Positions 1-13,200 of a stretch of 64,000 nt of DNA are shown here, piece by piece (the first letter of the stretch is position 1; each line of letters begins with the position of its first letter). This DNA is from Acanthochlamys bracteata (Eukaryota; Streptophyta; Magnoliopsida; Pandanales; Velloziaceae), in assembly GCA_019914995.1 (NCBI GenBank), contig CM034131.1:7844501-7908500 (forward strand). Direction: 5' to 3'. Under the pieces are notes generated by a model, which was given only the letters and a program-made list of their open reading frames with translations, searched no databases and was not told the origin of the DNA. The position numbers were made by a program, and so were the translations under genes.

Positions 1-3000
1 ACCAAATTATGGAAAAGTAGTTCGAATTCTTTTAACCAGAGATTATGTACATGTCTCCAAAAATCACTTCTCCAACCAGAAACCAGAATAGGACATTTCT
101 CTATTACTGCCAAGTTGTTTCGTAAACTGTCTATCAATAATAAATGATTCTTTTTCCCCGAGAAGAGTTATAGCAATGGTTTCAAAAATCATTTTTTCCA
201 AACTTACGTAGGAAATCTCGCTGAATAAGCCATAAGAGCTTAGCAGGTTGGAAAGCAACATCTTGCCCCTGCAAGTACACAAAAAAATTTAGATATTGCC
301 AGATCTTTATAGGACACAACACATTGCCATAGTGCACCCCAAGACATTTTGCAGCTCACCTTCACTCTGTTTAGCATGTCCAGATGAGAGAACAAAAGGT
401 CAAAGGTCATAAGGAAGAGTCATATCATAAACCTTCAATCATGATTATTGAAAGCCATACAACAAACCTGCCATAAAATTCTTCAGCAATTTCAATGGCA
501 AAAGACAGCCTAGATATGTCAGCTTCACGAATCTACAAAGTAATGTGAAAATAAGTACAGCTGTTAATCAACACAACACAATGACGACGTCTGAAAAAGA
601 TACTCACAGTCTCAGCTAAGTTATAGATAAGCACTGAACTCATAACTGTTGCCAGAGCAAAAATTCTGTTAAAAGTAATTATCATCAGCAGATTTATAAG
701 TAGCAAGCTATAACATAATGAAATCAGAGACCTATATTCAGTGAATCATTGTAGCTCTAACCTATCATCATACACATTTGACTTTCCAACACTTTCAAAC
801 CCTTCAGTATCTAGATAAAGAACGGACACTTTTTCTCCATTAATTACTAATTCAACTGGTGTACCCCAAACCCATATTCCTGCAGGCCAAAATAAATGGA
901 TAAGTTTGATGAAGTAGATATTGCAGCAATCAACTATACCAAATAAAGAAAGTAGGCATCATCAACCTTTCGTTTTAGTATCTCGCATATGACCAACTCC
1001 AAAACCTGTATTCATAGATTTCATAGAACAATGATCAAACACCCCTTAGAGAAGATACTCGCATATCACATACAAGAAAATATAACAGAAGCAAAGCCAC
1101 CTTCATCACAAGAGAGGGAAAGAAGCTGATTAAGAAGAAATGATTTGCCAGAGCGATATGGACCAATGACCTGATGAGGCGAGCAGATTATCCAGGGTAA
1201 GTAGAATACAGTCTAACTCAAAAATGTTCGAACAATTATCATACCTAAATCACTGTAAAAAGCACAAATTCTAAAATACACCAGGAAAACACACTAAATA
1301 ACCAACATTCAACTATTCAATCAGAATTAAAACGCATAATACCATGAGTAGTATGTTAGTAGAGGAAGAGAGAGTATGTGAACTCACTGCAATAGCTGCA
1401 ATTGGTGTTTTTAATCTACGTATTGCCTCTAAGCCCTCTCTAGCAAGTTGAAGTTTGGTGTGACCTGGATCAGGCTCCACAATAGGAAAGCTGTACATAT
1501 ACCAAAAGTCACAAGCTTTGCAAGAAGCGCAGAATTTTGAAAGAAACAATTGATAAGTAGAGTATGGAAATATTCTTGATAGTAAGCGTAGACTATAATT
1601 GCTGCATGCAACAAGCTTCTAAATCTATGAAAAAATTGTACTAGCAAACAGCCACTATCAACTTCATAGAAGATACTCGGATGAGATTCCAAAACAAAAC
1701 ACTAGAAGCACTTCATGCACTCATTAGGAGTAATAATCAAAGATACAGAGGAAGCAAATGGCAAAGACACGTGCATGGATGATTTGAGTTCGTATAGTAA
1801 TACCAAAATACAAAGGCCCAAATATATTTCCAGATGATTTCCTAAATGAGTAGATGAATCTATTGAATGAACCATCAAAAAGAAAAATAAAAGATGAAGC
1901 AACAAATACTATCTGTCCACCCACAAAAATACCTGACACTTGGAAGTTGGAAAAACCCAATTGTCAATCCACAAGGAGGGACAAATGCTACCAATAATAA
2001 TAACATGAGGCAAAGGAGTTCACGTGTGAGCTAGAAGTCAAATTCTTATTGAGTAACGAGAACTTTCGACTATTATACTATGATTCTCTATTATTGGTTC
2101 TACATTTTAGGACCATGTCTACATCTCATACCAACCAAAATGAGGTTGTATGGCATTAAAACTTTAACTCATCCCCTTCCAAAAAACAGAAGCGATGATA
2201 AAATTGAATAAGATAAAATGATAAGGGATCCAAAAAGTGCTCTATGTTCTCCCACGGCCAACTACAACATCGAAACTTTTCACAAAGACTGGATAATCAA
2301 GTAAGATTGCCAATTAATTTGTGTGCACCATGAAAGCAAAACAAGGTAGTCACCTTTTGCTTGCTCATGATAATGGCAAATTAAGCACGCTTTAAGCATG
2401 ACAAATTTAGGTATTTGTTTGCAATGATGTTCCTAGCCCAGGTTCCTGCCCTTGCCTTTTACTGTTAGGACATTGAAGCTACATGTTCAAGGAGTTTAAT
2501 GAAACCTAAACAAATTAAGTATAGGCATGAAAGAATTATTGTCTCAGAATGTCTCGGTATGCTCTCCACACATCTACTTGATTTAGCATGGATCAGTTTT
2601 GAATTGCACTCAGCAAATAAAAGTAGAACACACCATCAGAAGGCACAACTGAATGTGCACAGAAAACAATGATAGTTGTAAAAGCTGTTCGACGTATCTC
2701 AAGCGCCTTCTAATGCAAAGCAGCTAAGGAAACTACATTATCTTCTCGGACATATTGAACAACTTTGCGTCAGATATTGAACTCAAATGAATCAAACAAG
2801 AGATAGATCACAAAAATACAAGACTTGAAAAAAATGAGAGAGAGAGAGATAGAGAGAGAGCGAGCGTTAAATAAGGCAGAATAAAAAATCATAGTAACTA
2901 AGACAACTAAAAAGCCGGTTGACATTAATCAAATGCCCATCAAATCAACCAGCCCTGCAAAAACAAATGCACTCAAACGAAAGAAAGAAAGGGAAAAAAA

Positions 3001-3169
3001 CACAAAAACAGAACAAAATGTGAATTGAAACCAACTTAGACAAGTGAATTACAGAAACCATATGCACTTACGCGCGCCGGAATTCTTCATGGTCTGAAGA
3101 CGCAGCTAGCACAAAAACCCATGCTAAAACAAACCAGATCACTGTCAATGCCCGTTTCCGGAAACCCAT
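1..3169 (-). CDS. Guanylate-binding (GBP/atlastin-like) family GTPase, 5' part, truncated by window edge
   Basis: Large dynamin-superfamily GTPase; plant members are little studied and a secretory or ER-membrane location is inferred. Readable exons: 3072-3169, 1388-1490, 1101-1170, 967-1005, 762-879, 608-665, 468-532, 360-366 (7 nt) and 208-268, all joined in frame by GT-AG introns. The first intron is about 1.6 kb. The first exon encodes a signal peptide or anchor (MGFRKRALTVIWFVLAWVFV, then LAAS). Seen motifs: P-loop GPYRSGKS (residues 70-77), switch-I region MRDTKTKGIW (97-106) and DTEG (127-130). Later exons give VLIYNLAETIREADISRLSF and, through the microexon, GRVKGQDVAFQPAKLLWLIQ, a family-typical stretch. 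The C-terminal helical part lies beyond base 1; I could not place an exon in 1-207. Two TGGGCC elements lie at 3651 and 3665, upstream of the leader. No lesion seen; family call is firm, the exact orthologue is not. Confidence 0.87.
360..366 (-). other. 7-nt microexon of the GBP-family gene
   Basis: On the minus strand the sequence reads CTAAACAG, then AGTGAAG, then GTGAGC: a branch-point-like CTAAAC, an AG acceptor, seven bases and a GT donor. Including it joins GGC-AG of the upstream exon (ends 468) to GGG-CAA-GAT of the downstream exon (starts 268) in frame, giving G-R-V-K-G-Q-D-V. Skipping it shifts the frame. The family normally has two residues between the conserved Arg and GQDVAF, which is what the microexon supplies. 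Confidence 0.8.
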
Positions 3170-3539
3170 TCCCCAAATCCACCAATCTCGAAAAACCACC
3201 AGCTCTTGAAAATAAAGAAATATTAATATATAAGAAACAGGAGCAATGAGAACGAATTAGTGGAAGATCAAGGTGGCATCTGAGTTTTCAGATCTCGTTG
3301 AAGATAACAAGGAAAACGGAAGCAATAAGATTGAAGAGAAAGCAATGAAGAAGAAAGATGAGGTAAAGGACCGAAGAGAACAGAGATCGAGAGATAAGGA
3401 GAAAGCAAGAATCGAAAGTTTTCCTCGGCGGTGAAGAGAAGTGTTGAGCGGGAGAGAAAAATCCAGAGGACCGCGAACAAGGGACGAAACGAAAGAACAG
3501 GAGACGTGGCTTTCAGACATTCGCAATATAGGCCTTAAT

Positions 3540-3880
3540 GAATTTTATATTTGCGATTTCACGCCTCGATATTTGTCGTTAGAGAGATCTTGTAGACCTT
3601 GTTATGCTAAATGCTAATATGAAAGTCTTATACTACAGCTTTAAGACGTTTGGGCCATGATTTATGGGCCTTTTGGACCAGAACGTTTCAGGCGTTGTAG
3701 ATATTTACTTCATCTTATGTTGAATATAATAGATATTTAGTTTATCTTATGTTGAATATAATATACCTGTCTTAGTACTTTAATGTACGTGAACGTATAC
3801 AAGTTAATCAATATTACAATGAGATTTTTGAAAGTTACAGATGTGTTTGTTTAATGGTGGAAATCGACCTTGATATTCAA
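3540..3880 (-). promoter_or_regulatory. Probable promoter of the GBP-family gene
   Basis: The spacer between the decayed PPR gene and the GBP leader carries two TGGGCC site-II-type (TCP-binding) elements at 3651-3656 and 3665-3670, about 500 bp from the start codon and just upstream of a purine/pyrimidine-biased leader (3250-3480). No clear TATA box is seen. Site-II elements are common in housekeeping plant promoters; the assignment is inferred. Confidence 0.4.
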
Positions 3881-3889
3881 CACCGAGTC

Positions 3890-5205
3890 ATTCAACAGTC
3901 CGTGAATTTTCACTGGCTTGAGGATGCAAAGTTCCACCAGCAATAAACTCAGCGACTAAAACCATCCACTTAAATCAGATGCAGCCTGGCTCCTTCCCAG
4001 CTCCTTTCTCCTTCATCAGTAGGCCTCTTTTCTAATGCCATCACAGAATTCAGCATTGTTCGAATACGTGTTCCACAAAAGTACGCAAATTCCGGTATTG
4101 CCAGAATCCAATTGAATTATCTTTCTGCGGCAAGCTTTGTGGTCTCAAAAGTTCCTGTGAATCCTAGCTACATTATGGAGTCCATATAGTAACATCTGGC
4201 TTAACTGGCATTCTAAGAATCAATTCTTTCGCCTCTTCAACAAGACCTGCTCTTCCTAGAACATCCGCCAAGCATAATGCTCGTTGCACGTTTTGATTTC
4301 ATATGTACCGAACATCAGTTAGAAAATATTTCAATGCTTCATTTACAACTCCTGAGTGATTACAAGATGTATGGACGCTTAGAAATGTTACCTCCTCAGG
4401 GTTAAGTTGCCATTGGATTCACTACTGCTATTATAGACCACATCCTCTGATTCTATGGTCTCGAACGCATTAATCGCTCTACCAATGTTTCCACATTTGC
4501 AATACATGTCAATAATAGCAGTAGTGAAAATGTGGTTGAATTCAATCCATTTTTCCATAAGCGTTGCTCCCATGCTCCGAGGGAAGTACCAGCGTTCAAC
4601 ATGCTCACTCATGTAGGAAACGTTGGGTCTAAGTCCTGAGTTTTGCATAAGGTGATCCAGGCTAACGCTTCTTTGTTTCTACCATTTCTCAGATTCCACT
4701 TATCAGACTACTCCATGTCATGTCATTTCTCTCAGGCATTTCATCGAACAACTTTCGCGATTCATCAACCATGCCAAACTTTCAAACCCCATTATAGAGT
4801 TCCACGCGACAACGTTAGAATCATCAAACCTTCTCGAGCAATCAACAAAGAGATTCAATTCGGAAGCCATGATTTCACCGGCAGCATCGACGAAGAAAAG
4901 AATCGATGCAAAACCAAACTTGAGAACCTTTCCAGGGAGCTGGTTGCTTAATGCGATAAGTTGGGCACGGAAAATGAGTGAAAGAAACGTTAAAGCTCTA
5001 TAGACGTACTGATGAACGACGCATTCAGATTGATCGACTTGTGAGGAGATAAGTTCTTCGAGAAAGCTCTAATGATAGTGTTGTATATAAGTCGCCGGTG
5101 GGAGAAGATGGGCAGAATGCAAGAAGACGACTGATACACTAGCAGAACCCGGCGAGGAGATCCACGTCCGACCTCGACGTGTGCAGAAGAAGACGCGTGC
5201 TGCAA
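3890..5205 (-). pseudogene. Decayed pentatricopeptide repeat (PPR, PLS/E-type) gene
   Basis: No intact frame, but successive minus-strand pieces read as an intronless PPR protein: RLIYNTIIRAFSKNLSPHKS (about 5090-5020), NVVAWNSIM (about 4820), LFDEMPERNDMTWSSLISG (about 4750-4690), IDMYCKCGNIGRAINAFETI (about 4510-4450), NPEEVTFLSV (about 4400), [20 protein letters not shown] followed by VKPDVTIW (about 4265-4175) and, in another frame, LAAERIIQLDSGNTG (about 4130-4080). The order VTF, LGRAG, LAAERI is the tail of plant PLS-class PPR proteins with an E domain, which act in organelle RNA processing or editing. The pieces are in different frames with several stops, so this is a pseudogene. Its last bases lie about 700 bp upstream of the GBP start codon, on the same strand. 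Confidence 0.85.
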
Positions 5206-5209
5206 AAAA

Positions 5210-6340
5210 TTATTGTGAGAGAAGACGAGAAACTTGCCACTTATTAAAGAAACGTATGAATTGAATCAAACCACAAAAAAGTACGAATATGCTGAAAGAA
5301 TAGTTGTCCTCGCGGAACTTGGTGACAACTGCTTTTGTTTGATTAATGTTTAACGTTGCAACTCTTTTATTTGGTTTAGTTCTAAGCTCCGTGAGGCTGC
5401 TAGAAAACTTGGGTTGGATTCATTGAAGCGTGTCCATAAACGTTGCACACAGTAACAAATTCCCCAAGTAACAACTAATTTGCTACATTCATACAATTTA
5501 TTAAAATGAAAATGAAAGAAGTGTTGAAAGCAACCGACCTATTACATTCCCTTCTACAAGTATAAGCTTGCTTATATGGTTGCTCTTGCACCACACGAGC
5601 AACATCACAACATGACAATAAACTTATCAAGGAAATAACAGGGAAAATTACAAAAGAAATATTATCACTAGGATATTGTGAGTCGATTAAAAGATAAACT
5701 TGAAGGCGGGAAAAAAATATTATAAAAATAAATAAAGAGGAAAAGCAGAAAAGTTTCATGTGAGTAAAATAATAACAACAAAGAAGTGCATGTGGGCCAA
5801 AACATGGATTTGCCATGCGTTTTGAGACGAGTGAATGGACATGGATTTGCCATCAATGTGGACCCATGCTTATCTTTGCGGCCCATAGAAGCCCACGAAA
5901 TGTTTCCAATATTAAATTCTTAAAATTTAAAAAAAAAAAAAATCCGAGAAGTTATATATTCATGTTGAGTAGGACTTGTATTCTCATCTGAGTTACGATT
6001 TCTTCGCACGTTTCCAGAAGAAAATTCCATTTCCACAGCTTCGTTCAATCTTTGAGTCAGCCAGATTAAGGTAACGTATTTACTAACTCATGCTATCAAT
6101 ATGCTTCAGTGTTCTTGAAGTTTCAAGTTTTCTGAATCTGGGACTCGAAATTTTTGCATCTTCGAGCGTTGTGCATGTGTAGATTTCTTCTTACGTACAT
6201 CTCTTGCTACTTCTCTTATAGTAATTAGATTATTAAACAAGATATAGCCGAACTGATTAAAATAAAGCCACGTCTAAATATTTAGTTTAATTTCCCGTTT
6301 GACCACTTTTGCATTGTTCGCAAAGGTGGTCACACTTCAC
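5210..6340. other. Intergenic, no gene seen
   Basis: AT-rich spacer between the decayed PPR gene and the GME promoter. Short open frames at 5475-5886 on the minus strand have no recognisable domain and low-complexity hydrophobic content. The last 300 bases are presumably the GME promoter. Confidence 0.5.
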
Positions 6341-6344
6341 TGGT

Positions 6345-6352
6345 CTATATAA
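6345..6352 (+). promoter_or_regulatory. TATA box of GME
   Basis: TCTATATAATGG context. Transcription would start near 6375, in front of a CT-rich leader (CTCTCT tract at about 6404-6417). The leader exon appears to end at 6462 (CACCGAG before GTAAAA). A leader intron of about 1.2 kb then runs to the acceptor CACAG at 7649-7653, one base before the start codon. Confidence 0.6.
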
Positions 6353-7654
6353 TGGTCCTACATCTCCGTAGCTCTCTCCACAAACCATAACCTTTCGTTC
6401 ATTCTCTCTCTCTCTCTTGTTTCCTAAGGAATTAAGTCTGTCTTCATTCATTCATCCACCGAGGTAAAACATTTGATTTCTTTTCTATTTTCTGAAGGTC
6501 TGTGAATTCATTTTAATGCTTGATTGATGAGTAAGAGTTGTGTGGTGAGTGTAGTTTGTAGTATTTTGTTGTGCTTGATTGATGAATTTCAACATTTAGG
6601 TTCTGCCTGTTCTTTTGGGTACGATAAAATTTTAGGTTCCAGAGGCTTTTGGTAAGATTAGGATTTGTCTTTTTCTGATTAGAAAAGGTTGCAGATGTGT
6701 TAATTTTTTCTGTGTGAAATTTGATGGAAGTTGAAGTTTTTTTTTCACGTTCTTTTTTTTACTCTTTTTTTTATTTTGGCTAAAGAATATGTTTTGAGTT
6801 TTTGGTTTTCTCTGTTCTGAAGATTGCGTAGGAATCGGACAGTCGTTCCTGGCAGTGTAGTATATAGGATTCTCATGGTAATCTTGATGTGGTTTTTTAA
6901 GGTCTAGTTCATGTACTATTTAATCTACCCATATAGAAAGCATAGAAATACTCCTATAATCTGATTATCTGTCCTAGCTAAAATTTGTTTTCTAATCAAG
7001 TGCTTGATGGTCGCATAACATGACTGTAACTACAATCATTACAATTTATGAAAGAGCATGCTGAAATTCAGCAAATTGTGAGATATTGCTGTTCGCAATA
7101 ACCTTTCCTTCCTAAACAATTGTGTGATGACAATGATGATGTACCTCAGTTGCTTTGAATGGGTTACTTATCCATTTCCCTGTGATTGTGAAATTCATGC
7201 CAAGCATGTCCTCAAATGCTTAAGCTGATATAGTGGTGGTAGACATAATACGCATGCCGGTACACTCAATTCAAGCTTTGTTTAAGTGCACGAGCATGCT
7301 CCCATTTGACCCCCGATTAATTAGAGATTTTACCAAATACAACATTCTTGCTTCTTGTAAATGTGTTGTTGTTTTGATTGGTTCCAGCCTAGTACTATAG
7401 TACTTATTTTTTCATATACAAAACTTGTACCTTTGTGCAATGCTGATACAACCAATTTAACGTTATTGGTTTTTTTATTCATTTTTTGGACTGCTTTTGT
7501 AATTTTCTTGCACATATCTGAAACAATTACATGTGTTCACTCTTGATTAACATACACTTGTCATCATCTATTTTCGGATGAGCTTTTTTTCAGATGAGCT
7601 GTTTTTTTTTATTTGATGAATCATATTAGTAATTCGCATATATGAAAACACAGA

Positions 7655-10293
7655 ATGGGCACCACCAAAGCAAATGGAACCAAGTATGGAGAGTACACTT
7701 ACGCAGAATTGGAAAGAGAGCCATATTGGCCTTCGGAGAAGCTCCGGATTTCCATTACTGGAGCTGGGGGTTTCATTGCATCTCACATTGCAAGGCGTCT
7801 GAAAAGCGAAGGACATTACATCATTGCGTCTGACTGGAAGAAGAACGAGCACATGACTGAGGACATGTTCTGCCATGAATTCCACCTAGTTGATTTGAGG
7901 GTCATGGACAATTGCCTCAAGGTTACTCACGGTGTGGACCATGTATTCAATCTTGCTGCCGATATGGGAGGAATGGGGTTTATCCAGTCCAATCACTCTG
8001 TCATCATGTACAATAATACCATGATCAGTTTCAACATGCTTGAGGCTGCAAGGATCAACGGTGTCAAAAGGTTTGTATTCTTGACTTCATATTTTGACAT
8101 TTGAAGTCTACAGTTAATCAGCATGCTAGTACATCATCATGTTTACAATAATGTTTACATTCATCTCCTGAACAACCTAGTTTGACTGTGAGCAGGATTA
8201 GCGTCCGTTTTAGATATATTTTTGACTTATCACTATCACGCTCGAAATTATAGGGACTAGCTTCTGTGTTTACAAAGAACCACACCACTGAAGAGAACTA
8301 TAAGTGCTGTGAAAATGTTCCTTACCTTTTAAATTGGATGGATGAACATTTATAACTAAATTAAATGCTATAGACTAATGCGTAGTGTAGCAGAGTGTCT
8401 CCATCCTGAAAATAGTAAAGTCATTTTTTTGAAGGCCATCATATATTTTGTGCGTCTCATCTGATACTCCCATAAGTCACTGCTGCTTCAAAGTATGTAA
8501 ATGCTCTTTGTTCGTTGAGATAGTTATTTTTTGCAGATATCTCACTCATTGTTACAGTAGAGGTGTCGAGTCAATCCCAATTCAGTGAAGCATAGGCACT
8601 GTGTTGTGCAGGCATATTTCTGATACATTTGCTTTTCCAGTATTCGATATCTAGAAGTGAGATTTTGAAATATAGCCATTCATGTTGATGAACTAAATCA
8701 TTGAAACGAATCATGAAGCACAAGTAGATCAATTTATTAATTCCCAATACTTTTTAGTAGTTTGCAAATGCAAAATGAAAATGGTGAAAAATAAAAATTC
8801 TTCTGGGTTAATTTTAAAATGAATTCTCATCACAACAATGGTTGTTGCTAGAAACAGATATCACGATTTAGTTTTATGTAAGCAGCCTTTGCATTCCTTC
8901 ACTTAAGGTTTTTATTTTCGCGATCCTATTAGGCATGTCATTGGTGCCCTCTTTTTAGTGGTAGTAGCTAGTGTCATTTATTCTCACTTATTTTTATGAC
9001 AATAATCGTACTTTCACCTTGCAGCATTAGGATATATTAAGAGAATTTTTCACTTCTCATATTTATTTCGAGATTAAGTGAGTTATCTTTTCCTTGTAAT
9101 AAATTTTGATGTGTCACCAGTGTTGCCCTCTTAATATTTTGTTTCATCATCTTGCTTTCTCACAATGTTGAATGTGCAAACTGGTTTTTTTTGGGTTTAT
9201 CATGAGTGTGAATTATGTCATACAGGTTCTTCTATGCCTCAAGTGCTTGCATTTACCCAGAATTTAAGCAGTTGGATACTAATGTAAGCTTGAAGGAGTC
9301 TGATGCTTGGCCTGCCGAGGTTTGTATAATGCTCTTTCTCTATGTTGCACTTCTTTCCTTGATACAAAATTGTAACTTAATGGATGTTCATTCATCTGTA
9401 GCCTCAAGATGCTTATGGATTGGAGAAGCTAGCAACAGAAGAATTGTGCAAGCATTACAACAAAGACTTTGGGATTGAGTGTCGGATTGGGCGCTTCCAC
9501 AATATATATGGTCCTTTTGGAACTTGGAAAGGTAACACATATGCCCATGCTTTCTTATTAGGATATTACCTTATCCGATTTTTGCTTATCAGGGATTCTC
9601 TCTTAATGTATCTTAGGTGGAAGGGAGAAGGCACCCGCTGCTTTTTGCAGAAAAGCTATTACTTCCACTGACAGGTTTGAGATGTGGGGAGATGGGCTTC
9701 AAACTCGTTCCTTCACTTTCATTGATGAATGTGTTGAAGGTGTTTTGCGGTAATTTGCACGGAATGCTTACAATGCAGAGGCGTTTTGCTGCCTTAATTC
9801 ATGTTTTCAGAGGTATCAAGAAAAATCCCTTTTACTTTTCTTGGACTTCTTCTAGGTTGACGATGTCAGACTTCCGTGAGCCGGTGAATATTGGAAGTGA
9901 TGAAATGGTTAGCATGAACGAGATGGCTGAAATGGTCCTCAGCTTTGAGAACAAGAAACTCCCAATCCATCACATTCCTGGTCCTGAAGGTGTTCGTGGT
10001 CGCAACTCAGACAACACTCTGATCAAAGAGAAGCTGGGATGGGCGCCATCTATGAGATTGAAGGTATTTTATGTTTTGTTGAAGTTGGTTTTCATAAATA
10101 AGTAACTAATGCAGCAACATTTGCAAACGTTTAACAGGATGGGTTGAGGATCACCTATTTCTGGATCAAGGAGCAAATAGAAAAGGAGAAAACCCAAGGC
10201 ACAGACGTGTCTGTGTATGGTTCATCCAAAGTCGTTGGAACTCAGGCACCAGTTCAGTTGGGTTCTCTTCGTGCTGCAGATGGAAAAGAGTAA
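7655..10293 (+). CDS. GME: GDP-mannose 3',5'-epimerase
   Basis: Cytosolic NAD-dependent extended short-chain dehydrogenase that converts GDP-D-mannose to GDP-L-galactose and GDP-L-gulose. It feeds the Smirnoff-Wheeler ascorbate pathway and supplies GDP-L-galactose for cell-wall polysaccharides. Coding exons: 7655-8070, 9226-9319, 9402-9531, 9617-9749, 9856-10063, 10138-10293; all phases match and give 378 residues, the usual plant length (about 377). Seen: Rossmann motif GAGGFIASHIARRL (36-49), SSACIYPEF with the catalytic Cys147, the YxxxK pair Y175-GLE-K179, GPFGTWKGGREKAPAAFCRK with the substrate-binding Lys, and the family-typical C-terminus SLRAADGKE. A further ATG at 7642 is out of frame, but it is removed if the leader intron ends at 7653, so 7655 is the first AUG. 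Intron 1 is 1155 nt. No lesion; nearly certain. Confidence 0.97.
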
Positions 10294-13200
10294 AACAGAT
10301 GGACTTTTTAGTGATACACATACCATCGCAACATAGATCAGACAGTACTATCTACCTACGTATTGAAACACGTTATCTGAAACCCTCCGTCCAGACATTT
10401 TGAGGGATATGTTTTGTTTATGTCATTATGTGTTATAAACCCCTTTATGTCTAGCTGTCTACAATTTTAAGATGTTAACGCTGGGAAGAGTAATGGAGTT
10501 GTTAGTAATTTATATCTTCATAATATATGTCTGAGTACTAATCTTCGTATCAAATATAGTCAGTTTTCGACTTCCGTTTATTCTTGCTTTGAGGAACGAC
10601 ATGCGTCTGCATCGTGAGGATGCGTCTCATGCAATGAAGGAAAATGCATGTGGCTGCAAGAAAGCAGCACTGTTTTGCAGACGTGCTTATTCAATTGTTA
10701 TGTCAACAACGTTTAGTATGAAAATTTTTGTTTGCTCTACTTGGTGACTAGTGGTATCGTATCAAAAGAAGGCATTGCAGTTTACTTTCAGAAATAACTG
10801 TGTGATAGAATGGATAAATCCATGAACTTATGGGTCTCAATTGAGAACGTCCTGCTACTTACAAGACGAATTGAAGAAATCAAGCACTAACTTTTATTTA
10901 GGACCACTTTACTGGAATCAATTAGGCAATATTATCATTGAAAGAAAAAGCAGGCGATGTACAATTGCATGAATGAACCAAATGCTTTGATGTAAGAAGA
11001 AAGAAAAAGAAGGAAAACAATGGGACACACAATAGCAGAAACACACTGTTTACAATTGAAAGTTCAAGGGTGATTAATTGAAGGAAAAAGGCATAATGTT
11101 GCCAAGTACTTCCAAAGTTTTAACAGTTGTTGTGTTAGATTGATGCATTATTTTCATTTGCTGTTATTTGCTATAAAGCCAACTACTTGCTAGTAGGTTT
11201 CTGGATAAGGTGCAATTAACTGACTCCTTTATCCTTCAATCATCGATTATTAATGCAGAAAACATATATTTATTCACTTCATATATACATGATAATATCA
11301 ATTCGCAGAGGATACCGTTGACAAAGCTTGATGATGTGGATTGAATTTTCATGAACTGTTTGTAAGCATTAAAAAGAAGAAATGTTTTATAAGTTTTTTG
11401 TTGGTCTAGTTGTTGTTGATCATTGCAAACACACGTACAAGAAGGTACTGAATTCTGGATGAAATTGGAGTAGTTGGCCATCTCTATCGACTCACACAAG
11501 CTTTAAATCTCTGATTAACAAATCAAACCAGACCCCTCTAACTCTTCAACTTATCTTCTTGTATTAAAAACTTCAATCAATGCCTTTATCTAATCTAATA
11601 TAACAGATTTATAGCTAAATACAATTCTTCTAATAGCTTCGATGCATTAATATATATATTGCAGTTAAGAAAAACCTAAAGCTCTTCACAAATATAACCT
11701 ACTCATCAAATCTGAAAAAAATAATATTTTGTCTGCTAATAATATAGTTGATCTTATCATTCGTCAAGGTATGAATGTTTGTAAATTCTAATTATTATCA
11801 ATAAAAATGAGCTAAACAGATAGATAAGTTTTGGCCTAGTTATATTTAATTTAGAAGAGATAGATATTATTCTTGTAACGTGTATTTTGTTATTATGTTA
11901 TAATTCAAAAAATTTTATAAGAAGATCGATCAGGTACTGCAGTCTCAGCTACACGTCTAGATATGGTATCGTTTTCAGACAGATTATTTTGACCCAACTC
12001 ATCCGCTTAGCATACGAATCAAAATCAAGTAAAATTAGTTAATCCATTCAAATAATTAAAATACGAATTGGGTAAAGAATTCTATAAATTTAATTCGTTA
12101 GTAATTGAGATAGGTTGCATTAAAAAAATGTCCATGAGATAAATTTAATTATAATTAATTAATTCCTCATAATAAAATACCAAAAGTCAATGATGTGTAG
12201 AAATATAGGACTTAAAATTTTCATTTAAATAAATTTTACTATTTTACCAACACCACACAATCAAATTAACTATTCCACATTTTATAAGCGGATATTAAAA
12301 TTTTTTTATAATTGAAGTGTACTGTACTAACGTTGCGTATCACAATACATTTAACCAGAAAAGAAAACCCTTTTATTAGGAAACAGTGTAATTCAATTCT
12401 GCATAATCAGTTCTAATTTTTCAACATTTTGTAATTATAAAAATGTCAACTGCATTAAGTTGGTTTGATATTGACAACGAAGCTGTTCAGGTTTCTCTCG
12501 TGAGATTACTAAGAAAATGACCGAACTCATTTCCATGGAATGAGCCATGTTTTGTGGCAAGTAATCGCACCCCATACGCTTCAAATCTCCCTTAATTAAC
12601 TTGATTCTCCCTCCGGTTCATTTATTTGTTTATTCGGTAGATTAATATAATGAAAAAAATGAATACATACGTTATTCTGGCTAAACTAGATAAGGAAACC
12701 GAAGTCTATTACGTTGATTTAATTAGATGTGTACTACTATTAAATACTTGAAGGATACCTTACATTTCACGGTTTGTTTAAAATATGAAAATTTATATCA
12801 AATATTGTTTTGCGTGTTTAAAGTAATTATTTAAAACAAGTTACCTAATTATCTTATTTAGTTTTGAAATTTTATTTTTTTTTTAAAAACGACCAATATG
12901 CTTTATATTTTTCTTAAATTGTCCAATAAATATTTAGATCATAATGATTAAAATTGAACTGCGCATGACATATTAGATGTTCTGTATTAATCAACATGCG
13001 CTAGAGACTTTAATTAAATTGTCCAATATCCGAGTTAGTTGAATTAAATTTATTTTCCTTTATAGTTTTTACGCTTAATATTATTTATAAGAGACCAAAG
13101 TTTATTTTATTTGAGAAGAACGTTGCTGTATTGGTAACTTGACCCAAAAAAACACCGTAAACAAAACACAAATTTAGTCCTAGTGGTGAACGTCTGTGTC

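Noticed and set aside
1-207. A further GBP exon inside 64-207
   Set aside because: No acceptor here continues the frame into the expected family sequence; the frame at 64-282 is the out-of-frame reading of the exon at 208-268 and its intron.
4643-4951. 102-codon plus-strand frame
   Set aside because: Antisense to the decayed PPR gene, whose minus-strand translation shows PPR motifs.
5475-5816. 113-codon minus-strand frame
   Set aside because: Hydrophobic low-complexity translation of AT-rich DNA without a family match.
7642-7833. Alternative GME start at ATG 7642
   Set aside because: Different frame from the epimerase; the leader intron acceptor at 7653 removes it, and translation from 7655 gives the conserved N-terminus.
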